DNA of 64,000 nt from Planctomicrobium sp051466335 (GTDB taxonomy: Bacteria > Planctomycetota > Planctomycetia > Planctomycetales > Planctomycetaceae): the NCBI RefSeq assembly GCF_051466335.1, contig NZ_CP195793.1, positions 1,364,001 to 1,428,000 of the forward strand, in the 5' to 3' direction. The notes below the pieces were generated by a model. The model worked only from the letters and a program-made list of their open reading frames with translations, was not told the DNA's origin and ran no database searches. Of this stretch, positions 55,088-63,977 are shown piece after piece. Position 1 is the stretch's first letter. Every line of letters starts with the position of its first letter. The translations under genes were made by a program, and so were the position numbers.

Positions 55088-55948
55088 ATGAAATCAAGCG
55101 GATATATGAATATGACAGCTGCGTTTTTTAAATGGTTCCGTGGGCTAGGGGTCGCAGCGCTGTTGAGCGTTGGGACTTTGTCCCTATCGGCAGCTGAGAT
55201 TATCGCTCATCGAGGCGCCTCGTTTGATGCACCTGAGAACACGCTCGCTTCTGTGATGCTGGCTTGGGAGCAGGGTGCTGATGCGGTGGAAATTGACATC
55301 TATCTCTCAAAAGATCAGCGAATTGTCGCGATGCATGATCGGACTCCAAAGCGATATGGCGGTCCTGATCGTCCAGTTGTCGACATGACGTGGGACGAGA
55401 TTCGCGAGCTTGATGTCGGAAAATGGAAGTCTGAAAAATACGAAGGGGAGAAGGTTCCCGAGTTTGACGAGATTTTGTTGAGCGTTCCGCAGGGAAAACG
55501 GCTGTTCATCGAAGTGAAATGCGGTCCGGAGATCGTTCCGGTTCTTGCAGCGGCGTTGAAGAAATCGGGACGTCCTGCCTCGGAGCACTGCGTGATTTGC
55601 TTCAATTCGGACGTGATTCGCGAAGTGACTGCGGTGCTTCCTGAATTACAGCGATACTGGCTGCTGTCGATGGAGCAGGGGAAAGAAAAGATGCCCCCAG
55701 CTTTGGATTTCATCATCGAGAATTCACGGGAGATCGGCGCAACGGGAGTGAATCTCGGCGGAAAAACCTCTCTGATTGGGGAGGATCTACTTGTTGGGTT
55801 GTCTCAGGCTGGGATTCCCTGTTATGCATGGACTGTGAATGATCCCGATGAGGCGATTCGACTCGTCAAGCTCGGAGTCAAAGGAATCACGACTGATAAG
55901 CCAGGGGCTCTGCGAGAGTTCGGAGTTCCCGATGTTGTTGTAGAATAG
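55088..55948 (+). CDS. Glycerophosphodiester phosphodiesterase, exported
   Basis: 286 residues. Signal peptide (VAALLSVGTLSLSAAE) then the GDPD TIM barrel: IIAHRGASFDAPENT (catalytic His and Arg), DAVEIDIYLSKDQRIVAMHD with the metal Glu/Asp and second His, LFIEVKCGPE, WTVNDPDEAIRLVKLGVKGITTDKPG. All catalytic residues present. It cleaves glycerophosphodiesters from lipid turnover to glycerol-3-phosphate and an alcohol, in the periplasm. ATG 55088 has GGAG eight bases before it. Confidence 0.93.
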   Translation: MKSSGYMNMTAAFFKWFRGLGVAALLSVGTLSLSAAEIIAHRGASFDAPENTLASVMLAWEQGADAVEIDIYLSKDQRIVAMHDRTPKRYGGPDRPVVDMTWDEIRELDVGKWKSEKYEGEKVPEFDEILLSVPQGKRLFIEVKCGPEIVPVLAAALKKSGRPASEHCVICFNSDVIREVTAVLPELQRYWLLSMEQGKEKMPPALDFIIENSREIGATGVNLGGKTSLIGEDLLVGLSQAGIPCYAWTVNDPDEAIRLVKLGVKGITTDKPGALREFGVPDVVVE

Positions 55949-56044
55949 TGCGATATTTCCCGTGATAGCATGTGATCGCTGCATGAAAATGCATTGTGCA
56001 TGTCTGATTTTGACGAGAATGTCGACGAAATATTCAATTTAAGG

Positions 56045-56074
56045 TTGACTAATTTTGTCAAAACGATGTATACA
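56045..56074 (+). promoter_or_regulatory. rrf2 promoter with overlapping inverted repeat
   Basis: TTGACT at 56045-56050 and TATACA at 56069-56074, spaced 18 bases, form a sigma-70-like promoter 37 bases before rrf2. An inverted repeat TTGAC-N7-GTCAA (56045-56061) covers the -35 box, a good place for an autoregulatory Rrf2 site. A similar half-site is found upstream of cysK at 58860. Confidence 0.6.
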
Positions 56075-56110
56075 CTACCAACTCGGTGATTGTTTTGCAG
56101 GGTGTAGCCG

Positions 56111-56575
56111 ATGAAATTGTCTAGAAAATCGGACTACGCCTTGAGAGCACTGTTTGAGCTTGTAGCCCAAGATGGTGCAGGTCCAATTTCGATTCGGGAG
56201 ATCGCAGAGCGAAACTATATTCCTCGGCGGTTTCTTGAGCAGATCATGATCGACCTGCGTACTCAGGGTTGGGTGAAAAGCATTGCTGGTCGCGATGGTG
56301 GATTCATTCTCGCCAAGCGACCTGAAGAGATCACGATGGGAGAGGTTGTCCGCCATTTTGACGGCATTCTCTCTCCGATTGCCTGCGTCTCAACAACGCA
56401 CTATGAGCATTGCCCGTTGGAGCCTGTTTGTCGGTTTCGTCGTGTCTTGCTGGAAGTGCGTAATTACGTAGTCAGCAAAATGGATAACGCGACCTTGGCC
56501 TTCGTGTTTCAAGGGAGCGTCGTCCGGATGGAAGAGGTGTTTGCACCTTCTTTTGTCGGTGGAGACGGAATTTAG
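56111..56575 (+). CDS. Rrf2-family (IscR/NsrR/RirA-like) Fe-S regulator
   Basis: 154 residues. Opens KLSRKSDYALRALFELV, the winged-helix of Rrf2 proteins, with recognition segment IPRRFLEQIMIDLRTQGWVKS and wing GRDGGFILAKRPEEI. A cysteine triad CVSTTHYEHCPLEPVC (spacing C-x8-C-x5-C, residues about 97-112) is in the cluster-binding loop, so it probably senses iron, sulfur or redox state through an Fe-S cluster, as in NsrR/RirA/IscR. Rrf2 regulators accompany family 2A encapsulin loci elsewhere; the cysK/encapsulin/desulfurase genes 2.4 kb downstream are its likely targets. Confidence 0.9.
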   Translation: MKLSRKSDYALRALFELVAQDGAGPISIREIAERNYIPRRFLEQIMIDLRTQGWVKSIAGRDGGFILAKRPEEITMGEVVRHFDGILSPIACVSTTHYEHCPLEPVCRFRRVLLEVRNYVVSKMDNATLAFVFQGSVVRMEEVFAPSFVGGDGI

Positions 56576-56789
56576 TTTTCGCTGAAGGTTCGATTTGCCA
56601 CATGTCTTTGGGCGAATCACTTTCTTTGTGAATCAACGGTAAAACTGAAGGAAATTGTTTGTATAAAAGTAACCCGACTAAGTCGTGGTTATATTGTTGG
56701 CGAATCTTCGGTTGCCTCCGGGATCAGAAAGTCTGTTGGGCGTTTGTGAGGCTGCGAATTACTCATCGCAGCAATAAAGGATGTGAACA

Positions 56790-57254
56790 GTGATTGGTCA
56801 ATTTTTCAGTCGACGATTCGCGAGTGCTTCCCGTGGCGTATTGCCGTTGTTGGGGTGTCTGGCATTCGCGCTGTGTTGTCAGAGTTGCGGCAAAGCACCC
56901 GACCCCTGGGAGAAAACCCACCCGGTAAAAGGGAAAGTTACTTTCAAAGGAAAGCCGCTCGCCGGAGCAAATCTGTCGTTCATCCCTTTGGAGTCTTATC
57001 CCGACTCGGTTCGTCCACTCGCTTACTCGGATGAGGCTGGAAACTTTGAGTTGCAGACCTACGGGGTGAAGGACGGGGCACCTGTCGGCAAATACAAGGT
57101 CGTTGCGATCCATTACCCACACACTGTGGTGAATGGTCAGCCGAAGGTCGGGGGAAACGATCTTCCCAGAAAGTACTCGTCGAAAGATACGACCGACCTC
57201 GAAATTACAGTGCAGGAAGGTGAGAACGATCTCCCTGCATTGGAGTTGAAGTAG
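56790..57254 (+). CDS. Small lipoprotein with carboxypeptidase-regulatory-like (beta-sandwich) domain
   Basis: 154 residues. Lipobox LCCQSCG around residue 31-34 after a hydrophobic signal; mature part has HPVKGKVTFKGKPLAGANLSFIP and SDEAGNFELQTYGVKDGAPVGKYKVV, the beta-sandwich pattern of transthyretin-like/carboxypeptidase-regulatory domains in planctomycete lipoproteins. GTG 56790 has AAAGGA nine bases upstream. These lipoproteins commonly precede a DUF1559 pseudopilin gene, as here, so the two are a unit placed between rrf2 and cysK. Confidence 0.85.
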   Translation: MIGQFFSRRFASASRGVLPLLGCLAFALCCQSCGKAPDPWEKTHPVKGKVTFKGKPLAGANLSFIPLESYPDSVRPLAYSDEAGNFELQTYGVKDGAPVGKYKVVAIHYPHTVVNGQPKVGGNDLPRKYSSKDTTDLEITVQEGENDLPALELK

Positions 57255-57356
57255 TTCGCCTCTGTGTCGGTCTGTCGTCCAGGGCGGCCAGGTGATTTTG
57301 TGTTGATTTCAAATGAATGCACTCACAATGAGTGCGAATCCATAAAGGAAAAGAAG

Positions 57357-58469
<1,113 letters not shown>

Positions 58470-58584
58470 GCGACTGATTTCTCGAGACTCAGACTTTTCT
58501 GGAATTTGACTCGATCGTCAGGGCGTTTCGCAAAACACTACGGTGACGCTGTTCGGGTTCTGGCGAGTTAAACTGATCGGTATG

Positions 58585-58628
58585 TTGGCGGCCCTTGCGT
58601 GATGCATGGGCCGCCAATCTTTTTTACG
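58585..58628 (+). terminator. Rho-independent terminator
   Basis: 10-bp perfect stem (58585-58594 with 58608-58617), 13-nt loop, T-rich tail of seven T. About 115 bases beyond the DUF1559 stop; separates that unit from cysK. Confidence 0.85.
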
Positions 58629-58986
58629 GCCGAAATCTCAGTCTCGCGGGGCAATGCATTCTTTTCTGTTGATTCATGGGGAGAGGTTAAGTCGTTAGGG
58701 AGTTTTCCGGTTTGGACTGCCGTAAAATCACATCTCGCGGCGGTTTCATTGCAACCGATCGTTGTGACTCGTTAGAACACGCATAGAGCTTGAAGACGAC
58801 ATTCGAAATCGAATGGACTCTGATCTCATGCTGGCTGACCGGAGTTCCCGGAGGTTGGTGGTTGACAAATAGGTGATTAAGAGTCGACCGCATCCTCAGT
58901 GTTGCTGTTTAGGAATATGTCCCGGGGCACGAGTCGAACTTCGATGGTTGATTCGCTGCGTGAGTGAAGTCGGAGTGAAAAGTTTG
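58629..58986. other. Intergenic stretch upstream of cysK, possible Rrf2 half-site
   Basis: About 360 bases. At 58860-58870 the sequence GGTTGACAAAT matches 10 of 11 bases of GGTTGACTAAT in the rrf2 promoter (56043-56053). No complete inverted repeat is seen, so only a half-site is proposed. Confidence 0.4.
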
Positions 58987-59292
58987 ATGTCGAAGAATGC
59001 TGTTCTAATTCATGATGAAATCTCGCAGTGCATTGGCGGCACGCCACTGGTTCGACTTCGACGAATCGTGGGGGACTCTCGGGCGACGGTCGTTGCCAAA
59101 CTCGAAAGTTTGAATCCCGCTTGGAGTGTTAAAGACCGCATCGGTCGAGCGATGATCGATGCAGCGGAGCGCGAAGGGAAAATTGGTCCCGGAACCATCG
59201 TTCTTGAGCCGACAAGCGGAAACACCGGAATTGCTTTGGCCTATGTCTGTGCGTCTCGCGGCTATCAACTGAAAGTCACGATGCCGGAAACG
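58987..59292 (+). pseudogene. cysK: Cysteine synthase (cysK), N-terminal third only
   Basis: 102 codons of a normal O-acetylserine sulfhydrylase: MSKNAVLIHDEI start, IGGTPLVRL, NPAWSVKDRIGRAMI with the PLP lysine (Lys49), EPTSGNTGIALAYVCASRG and KVTMPET. The enzyme should continue for about 200 more residues (next expected S-x-ER-x-L-L-x-A-x-G-A), but after MPET the frame goes straight into the encapsulin shell sequence. GGAG 11 bases before ATG 58987. As it stands this fragment lacks the C-terminal half of the PLP pocket and cannot be an active synthase. Confidence 0.85.
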
Positions 59293-59969
59293 TTTGTGGA
59301 CTACTCTGCGAATCCACGAGAGTACAGCCTGTCTGCGGTGCAGACGGTTGTGCGAGTGCATACGCGGGTGTCGGACCTGTACAACGACCCGTTCAATCAG
59401 TTGCAGGAGCAGATGCGATTGACGATTGAAGGGATCAAGGAGCGTCAGGAATGGGAGCTGATTAACAGCAAGAAGTTTGGTCTGGTGAACTCGGTCGATC
59501 CAGCGATGCGGATCAGCACGCGTTACGGAGCTCCGACTCCAGACGACCTTGATGAGCTGTTGGCACTGGTGTGGAAGAAGCCGGCGTTCTTTCTGGCCCA
59601 TCCGAAAGCGATCGCTGCGTTTGAGCGTGAGTGTACGTGGCGTGGGATCCCGATTGTTCCTTGCGACAAGCTGGAGATGAAGAATCGTTATCAGTCGAAC
59701 CAGTGGTTCGGGACGACGAGCATCCTGCTGATGCGTCTTGGTGAGGCTGATCAGGGAGTTGTGGGTTTGCACCAGACAGGATCCCGGGAGAGATCATGCC
59801 GAGCCTGTCAGCCCGTCTGATGGGTCTTGATAGTCTGGGCGTGGCGAGCTACCTGCTGACGTCCTACTTCAGCTGCGCGGTGCTGACGGACGATGCACTG
59901 GCGGTGCTGGAGAACGTTGAAGTCGGATACTACCACGACTACGAACACCGTCGCCGCACTCCTAAATAA
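59284..59969 (+). pseudogene. Family 2A encapsulin shell protein (SrpI type), broken
   Basis: From ETFVDYSANPREYSL onward the sequence is clearly the shell protein of SrpI/MMPI-type encapsulins: VHTRVSDLYNDPFNQ, LRLTIEGIKERQEWELIN, TRYGAPTPDDLDELLALVWK, PAFFLAHPKAIAAFEREC, IPIVPCDKL, TSILLMRLGEADQGVVGLHQ. The first ~80 residues of the shell are missing, replaced in frame by CysK. At about 59635-59646 ECT is joined directly to WRGIP, whereas homologues have some 15-20 residues between. After GLHQTG a one-base loss near 59780 shifts the frame to a stop at 59820; the true C-terminus (IPGEIMPSLSARLMGLDS to 59969) is still readable in the other frame and includes LTDDALAVLENVEVGYYHDY. No functional shell could be made. 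Confidence 0.88.
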
Positions 59970-59993
59970 CCAACTACTCTTGAGGAATTGATC

Positions 59994-62327
59994 ATGCAAG
60001 ACTTCTCTTCAGAGCAGTTACCGAACATTCTGGCGAGGCTTTCGGAGCAGCTCCCGAGCGGGCATTCATTGCCTGCACCGAAATCTTCGTCTGGCTACGC
60101 TTCGACTGGCGGTTCATCATCGTCGCATGGGCTGTACCCCAACGCGCCGGGAATCGTTCCGGGGTCTTACGTGGATGCGGGATCTCCGTTCCATCATGGG
60201 CACCCTGGTGAGTATCAGGGCTACACCGCGTTTCCCGGAGGCATTTCAAATCCTCATTCTCCACAGGGCATGTCACCGGTCGCCCCTGCTTCCTCATCAG
60301 GCTATGTGCCTCACGGTGCTCCGGCATCGTCGCCGGGGTTTTATCCGAACGCAGGGTCACCGTCTCACTTCGGACGGCCCGGCGTGCAGCAGGTCTACAC
60401 CTCGGTTCCCGGGGGCGTTTCAAATCCGCACTCTCCGCAAGGAATGTCACCGGTCGCTCCGCAATCGTCTTCGGGTTACGCCCCGCATGGAGCTCCAGTT
60501 TCACCTTACGGGCAGATGCCTGCTGTTCCGGGACCGCTGAGTCAAGGTGCGCACCCAGCATTTTCTCAAGTCGACTCATATGTGCCGTCAGGTGGCAGTG
60601 GACAGGCATTGCCTTCTATGGGGGCCGTCGCACCGGGTGGGGTTCCGTCATTTCCCTCGCAAGGTGGCTTTCCTTCAGCCCCGCAGTTTGGCATTCAAAA
60701 CCCGCAGCAGCTGAACCAATCGTCTGCCTTTCCGTGCGCGACGAAATACTTCAACCAACTGCACTCAACTTCCCAATTGAATCTCTCTGCACTGGATCAG
60801 GGACCGCTTACTGGAAGTGATCCATTTCCGCATTTGACACAAGCAATCTCGGCAGCGGCTCAGCAGGTTATCGGGAATTCGGATGTTTCCAATGCACCGA
60901 ATTCCGGGTTCCATTCTTCATCGAGTGCATCACGGTATCAGGCACCAGTCAGCCCGTATTCATCATCTTCTGAATACGCTGGCTTACAGCGATTTGTTGA
61001 GCACGTCGGGGCAACATCCCATCCCCATCAAGGTGGTCTGAGTGCAAGTGGTTCGAATGGGCATTTCCACCAATCGATGCCTCCAGAGGCGATTCCCTCA
61101 TTCAAAGGGTCGCGCCCGTTTGACCTCAAACAGATTCGGAGAGATTTTCCTGTTCTGCACCAGTTGGTTCATGGGAAGCCGCTCGTCTGGTTCGACAACG
61201 CAGCGACAACACAAAAGCCGCAACAGGTGATTGACGCGATCGCGAATTTCTACGCTCGCGACAACTCGAATATTCACCGTGCAGCTCACACTTTGGCGGC
61301 CCGTTCAACAGATGCGTTTGAAGGTGCTCGTCAGAAAGTGCAGCATTTTCTCGGGGCAGGGTCACCTCAGGAGATCATCTTCGTTCGTGGGACGACAGAG
61401 GGGATCAACCTGATCTCTCATACGTACGGCAGCAAATTTCTTCAGCCTGGCGACGAGATTCTTCTCACGACGCTGGAACACCATGCCAATATCGTCCCTT
61501 GGCAGCTTGTCGCCAAGCAGACGGGGGCAGTGATTCGCGTGGTTCCGGTAACGGATCGTGGCGAGATCATGATGGAGGAATATCAGCGTCTACTCGGGGC
61601 CCGAACGAAGATCGTTGCCTTTCCACATGCAAACAACAGTCTCGGCACTCTCTTGCCTGTTGAGGAAATGACTCACCTGGCCAAGCGATACAACGCTCGC
61701 GTCCTGATCGATGGAGCACAGTCGGTGGCTCACGTTCCGGTGAACGTGCAGCAACTCGGGTGCGATTTCTACGTCTTTTCCGGTCACAAGATTTTCGGTC
61801 CCACTGGGATCGGGGCGGCTTATGCCCGCTCGGAAATGCAGGAAATTATGCCGCCGTGGCAAGGCGGCGGAAGCATGATCAAAGACGTGACTTTCGAGGA
61901 AACCAAGTACAGCGACCCGCCTGCCAAGTTCGAAGCTGGAACGCCGAATATCGCGGACGCTGTCGGATTGGGAGCAGCGTTGGATTACGTCACAGCGATC
62001 GGGTTGCCCAACATTGCGAAGCATGAGCACGACCTTCTCGAATATGCCACACATCATCTCGCCCCCATCCCCGGGCTGAAGCTGTTTGGTCATGCTCGTA
62101 AAAAAGTGGCCGTTATTTCGTTCACATTGCCGAATCGTTCGACTGAAGAAGTAGGACGTCTCCTTGATGCCGAGGGGATTGCGGTTCGTTCAGGCCATCA
62201 CTGTGCCCAACCTTCGCTGCGTCGCTTTGGAGTCGAATCGACTGTTCGCCCTTCCTTCTCGCTGTATAATACGCGTGATGAAGTTGACCATTTGGTCAAT
62301 GTGGTGAGACATATTCAACATCGCTAG
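59994..62327 (+). CDS. SufS-type cysteine desulfurase with encapsulin cargo-loading domain
   Basis: 777 residues. Residues 1-375 are low-complexity (Gly, Ser, Pro, His, Gln) and probably disordered, beginning MQDFSSEQLPNILARLSEQL; the NILARL helix and a second short hydrophobic patch (CATKYFNQLH, about 250) are likely shell-binding elements. Two 174-base tandem repeats lie at 60159-60506. From about 377 on it is a complete class II desulfurase: WFDNAATTQKP, NIHRAAHTLA, HHANIVPW, DGAQSVAHVP, SGHKIFGPTG (PLP Lys599), RSGHHCAQP (catalytic Cys737). It releases sulfur from cysteine as persulfide. In family 2A systems this is the encapsulated cargo. ATG 59994 with TGAGGA at eight bases. Confidence 0.95.
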   Translation: MQDFSSEQLPNILARLSEQLPSGHSLPAPKSSSGYASTGGSSSSHGLYPNAPGIVPGSYVDAGSPFHHGHPGEYQGYTAFPGGISNPHSPQGMSPVAPASSSGYVPHGAPASSPGFYPNAGSPSHFGRPGVQQVYTSVPGGVSNPHSPQGMSPVAPQSSSGYAPHGAPVSPYGQMPAVPGPLSQGAHPAFSQVDSYVPSGGSGQALPSMGAVAPGGVPSFPSQGGFPSAPQFGIQNPQQLNQSSAFPCATKYFNQLHSTSQLNLSALDQGPLTGSDPFPHLTQAISAAAQQVIGNSDVSNAPNSGFHSSSSASRYQAPVSPYSSSSEYAGLQRFVEHVGATSHPHQGGLSASGSNGHFHQSMPPEAIPSFKGSRPFDLKQIRRDFPVLHQLVHGKPLVWFDNAATTQKPQQVIDAIANFYARDNSNIHRAAHTLAARSTDAFEGARQKVQHFLGAGSPQEIIFVRGTTEGINLISHTYGSKFLQPGDEILLTTLEHHANIVPWQLVAKQTGAVIRVVPVTDRGEIMMEEYQRLLGARTKIVAFPHANNSLGTLLPVEEMTHLAKRYNARVLIDGAQSVAHVPVNVQQLGCDFYVFSGHKIFGPTGIGAAYARSEMQEIMPPWQGGGSMIKDVTFEETKYSDPPAKFEAGTPNIADAVGLGAALDYVTAIGLPNIAKHEHDLLEYATHHLAPIPGLKLFGHARKKVAVISFTLPNRSTEEVGRLLDAEGIAVRSGHHCAQPSLRRFGVESTVRPSFSLYNTRDEVDHLVNVVRHIQHR
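60159..60506 (+). repeat. Two tandem copies of a 174-base (58-codon) coding repeat
   Basis: Unit 1 60159-60332, unit 2 60333-60506. Each encodes a PG-Y-AGSP segment, a PGG(I/V)SNPHSPQGMSPVAP block and SSSGY-PHGAP. Protein identity is high in the second half; DNA shows many third-position changes, so the duplication is old and kept at protein level. Confidence 0.85.
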
Positions 62328-62378
62328 TCTGCAATGGGAGCGCCCTTCAGGTGCTCTGCTACTCCGGGATCTGTCATT

Positions 62379-62924
62379 ATGAGTACAACAATCACCGCGT
62401 CCGACCTCTCGCGTCTTGTGCAACAACTGGGCGGGGTCGACTTGATTGATGTGCGAACTCCGGTTGAGTTTCGGGAAGTTCACGTCGATTTCGCGAAGAA
62501 CGTCCCGCTTGATCAACTCGATCCGAAGCAGGTGATGGCGTCCCGGGCGGGAGACTCGAGTGCTCCGTTGTACGTGATCTGCAAATCTGGGGCTCGTGGT
62601 GAGCAGGCCCGCAAGCGATTCTCCGAAGCAGGATTCAACAACGTTGTGAACGTCGAGGGTGGGACGCAGGCCGCTGTGGCCGCTGGACTTCCCGTTAATC
62701 GTGGTCAGAAGGCGATGTCACTGGAACGGCAGGTCAGAATCGCTGCCGGTTCAATCGTGTTGACGGGTGTCTTGCTCGCGTGGTTCGTAAATCCAGCGTT
62801 CGTTTGGCTCTCCGGTTTTGTCGGAGCGGGGCTGGTTTTCGCAGGAGTGACAGACACGTGCGGAATGGGGATGCTGCTAGCCCGCATGCCGTGGAATCAG
62901 GTTTCAAATTCCTGCAAGGCATAG
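62379..62924 (+). CDS. Rhodanese-DUF2892 membrane protein (YgaP-like)
   Basis: 181 residues. N-terminal rhodanese domain (VDLIDVRTPVEFREVH, active-site loop VICKSGARGEQ with the persulfide cysteine, VNVEGGTQAA) and C-terminal DUF2892 with two transmembrane helices (AGSIVLTGVLLAWFVNPAFVW, GFVGAGLVFAGVTDTCGMGMLLARMPWN). Same organisation as Escherichia coli YgaP, with sulfurtransferase activity at the membrane. ATG 62379, 51 bases after the desulfurase stop. It fits sulfur handling around the desulfurase and is a known companion in family 2A encapsulin loci. Confidence 0.93.
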   Translation: MSTTITASDLSRLVQQLGGVDLIDVRTPVEFREVHVDFAKNVPLDQLDPKQVMASRAGDSSAPLYVICKSGARGEQARKRFSEAGFNNVVNVEGGTQAAVAAGLPVNRGQKAMSLERQVRIAAGSIVLTGVLLAWFVNPAFVWLSGFVGAGLVFAGVTDTCGMGMLLARMPWNQVSNSCKA

Positions 62925-63023
62925 GTTGAACGGTTGTGTCCATTGTTGCATCGACTGTCGACTCAAGACCCGTTGCAAGGACTGTGAATTTCTCTGCCCT
63001 GTCACATTCCCCTGAGTCAGGGG

Positions 63024-63977
63024 CTAAATGCCGGAGCCATCGTCGAAGACTTCGCTGCGAACTTTCGCCTGTGAGATGTTACTGCCGGGAGGAACGCTAT
63101 GCGTCAGCCAGACGTTTCCTCCGATGACGGAATTGGCACCAATCGTCACTCGACCCAGAATTGTTGCCCCTGCGTAGATGACGACGCCATCCTCGACAAT
63201 CGGGTGACGGGCGTTCCCTTTCAGCAGGACTCCGTTTTCGTCGACGGGGAATCGCTTGGCTCCCAGAGTGACCGCCTGGTAAATGCGGACCCGTTCTCCA
63301 ATGATCGCCGTCTCCCCGATCACCACGCCGGTTCCGTGGTCGATGAAAAAACTTCCTTTGATCGACGCTCCGGGATGTAGGTCAATCCCGGTAATGGAAT
63401 GGGCGATCTCCGTGATTATTCTCGCGACCAGTCGTGCGCCTAAGTTGAACAGTTCGTGTGCCATTCGATGGTGCAGCATGGCTGTGACGCCGGGATAGCA
63501 GACGAGGATCTCGTCCACACTTCTCGCAGCTGGGTCTCCTTCAAATGCTGCTTGAATATCACTTTCAAGGAGCGTGCGAATGCGCGGAATGTGGCTGGCA
63601 AAAGTCCGCACAACCTCGACCGCCTGTTGGCGTTTCTCATCGGGCGAGCGGGACTCCACGTCGAAGAAGTCCAACTCGTGAAGCACTTCTTCAACCAGTT
63701 CGGAGAGGGTGACGTCCAACAGGTGTCCGACGAAGTAATCGACGTTGGCATTCGCCAGGTTTCGCCCGCCTAATCTGTTCGGGAAGATCGCTGTCGAGAG
63801 TCGTTCGATGATGCTGGAGAGTTGCTTTTTGGAGGGGAGTTTTTCCTGTCGACCAGCGCGATTTCGCAGGTTCAGGGAATGTTCCCGCAACTGACTGAGC
63901 TCAGCGACGATGCTGTCAACATTCCAGTGAGCGTCGCTGAGTGGGCGTAAATCTGACTTTGGAAGAAAGTTTTCCAC
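63024..63977 (-). CDS. cysE: Serine O-acetyltransferase (CysE/EpsC type)
   Basis: 317 residues. An N-terminal helical domain of about 160 residues precedes the left-handed beta-helix acetyltransferase: HRMAHELFNLG, IDLHPGASIKGSFFIDHGTGVVIGE (active-site His and acetyl-CoA loop), VTLGAKRFP, HPIVEDGVVIYAGATILG, IGGNVWLTHSVPPG. It makes O-acetylserine, the CysK substrate. The N-terminal domain is longer than in Escherichia coli CysE, as in the EpsC-like plant/planctomycete type. GTG start at 63977 near the window edge. Convergent with the rhodanese gene, completing the cysteine-sulfur set of the locus. Confidence 0.93.
   Translation of the reverse strand: MENFLPKSDLRPLSDAHWNVDSIVAELSQLREHSLNLRNRAGRQEKLPSKKQLSSIIERLSTAIFPNRLGGRNLANANVDYFVGHLLDVTLSELVEEVLHELDFFDVESRSPDEKRQQAVEVVRTFASHIPRIRTLLESDIQAAFEGDPAARSVDEILVCYPGVTAMLHHRMAHELFNLGARLVARIITEIAHSITGIDLHPGASIKGSFFIDHGTGVVIGETAIIGERVRIYQAVTLGAKRFPVDENGVLLKGNARHPIVEDGVVIYAGATILGRVTIGANSVIGGNVWLTHSVPPGSNISQAKVRSEVFDDGSGI

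Noticed and set aside
58987..59820. Reading the 315-codon frame as an ordinary cysteine synthase
   Set aside because: Only the first 102 codons from ATG 58987 are CysK; the rest matches the SrpI-type shell protein and not the C-terminal half of any PLP synthase.
63009..63023. Palindrome between the rhodanese and cysE genes as a terminator
   Set aside because: 6-7 bp stem with a 1-3 nt loop and no T-tract; too weak to call.
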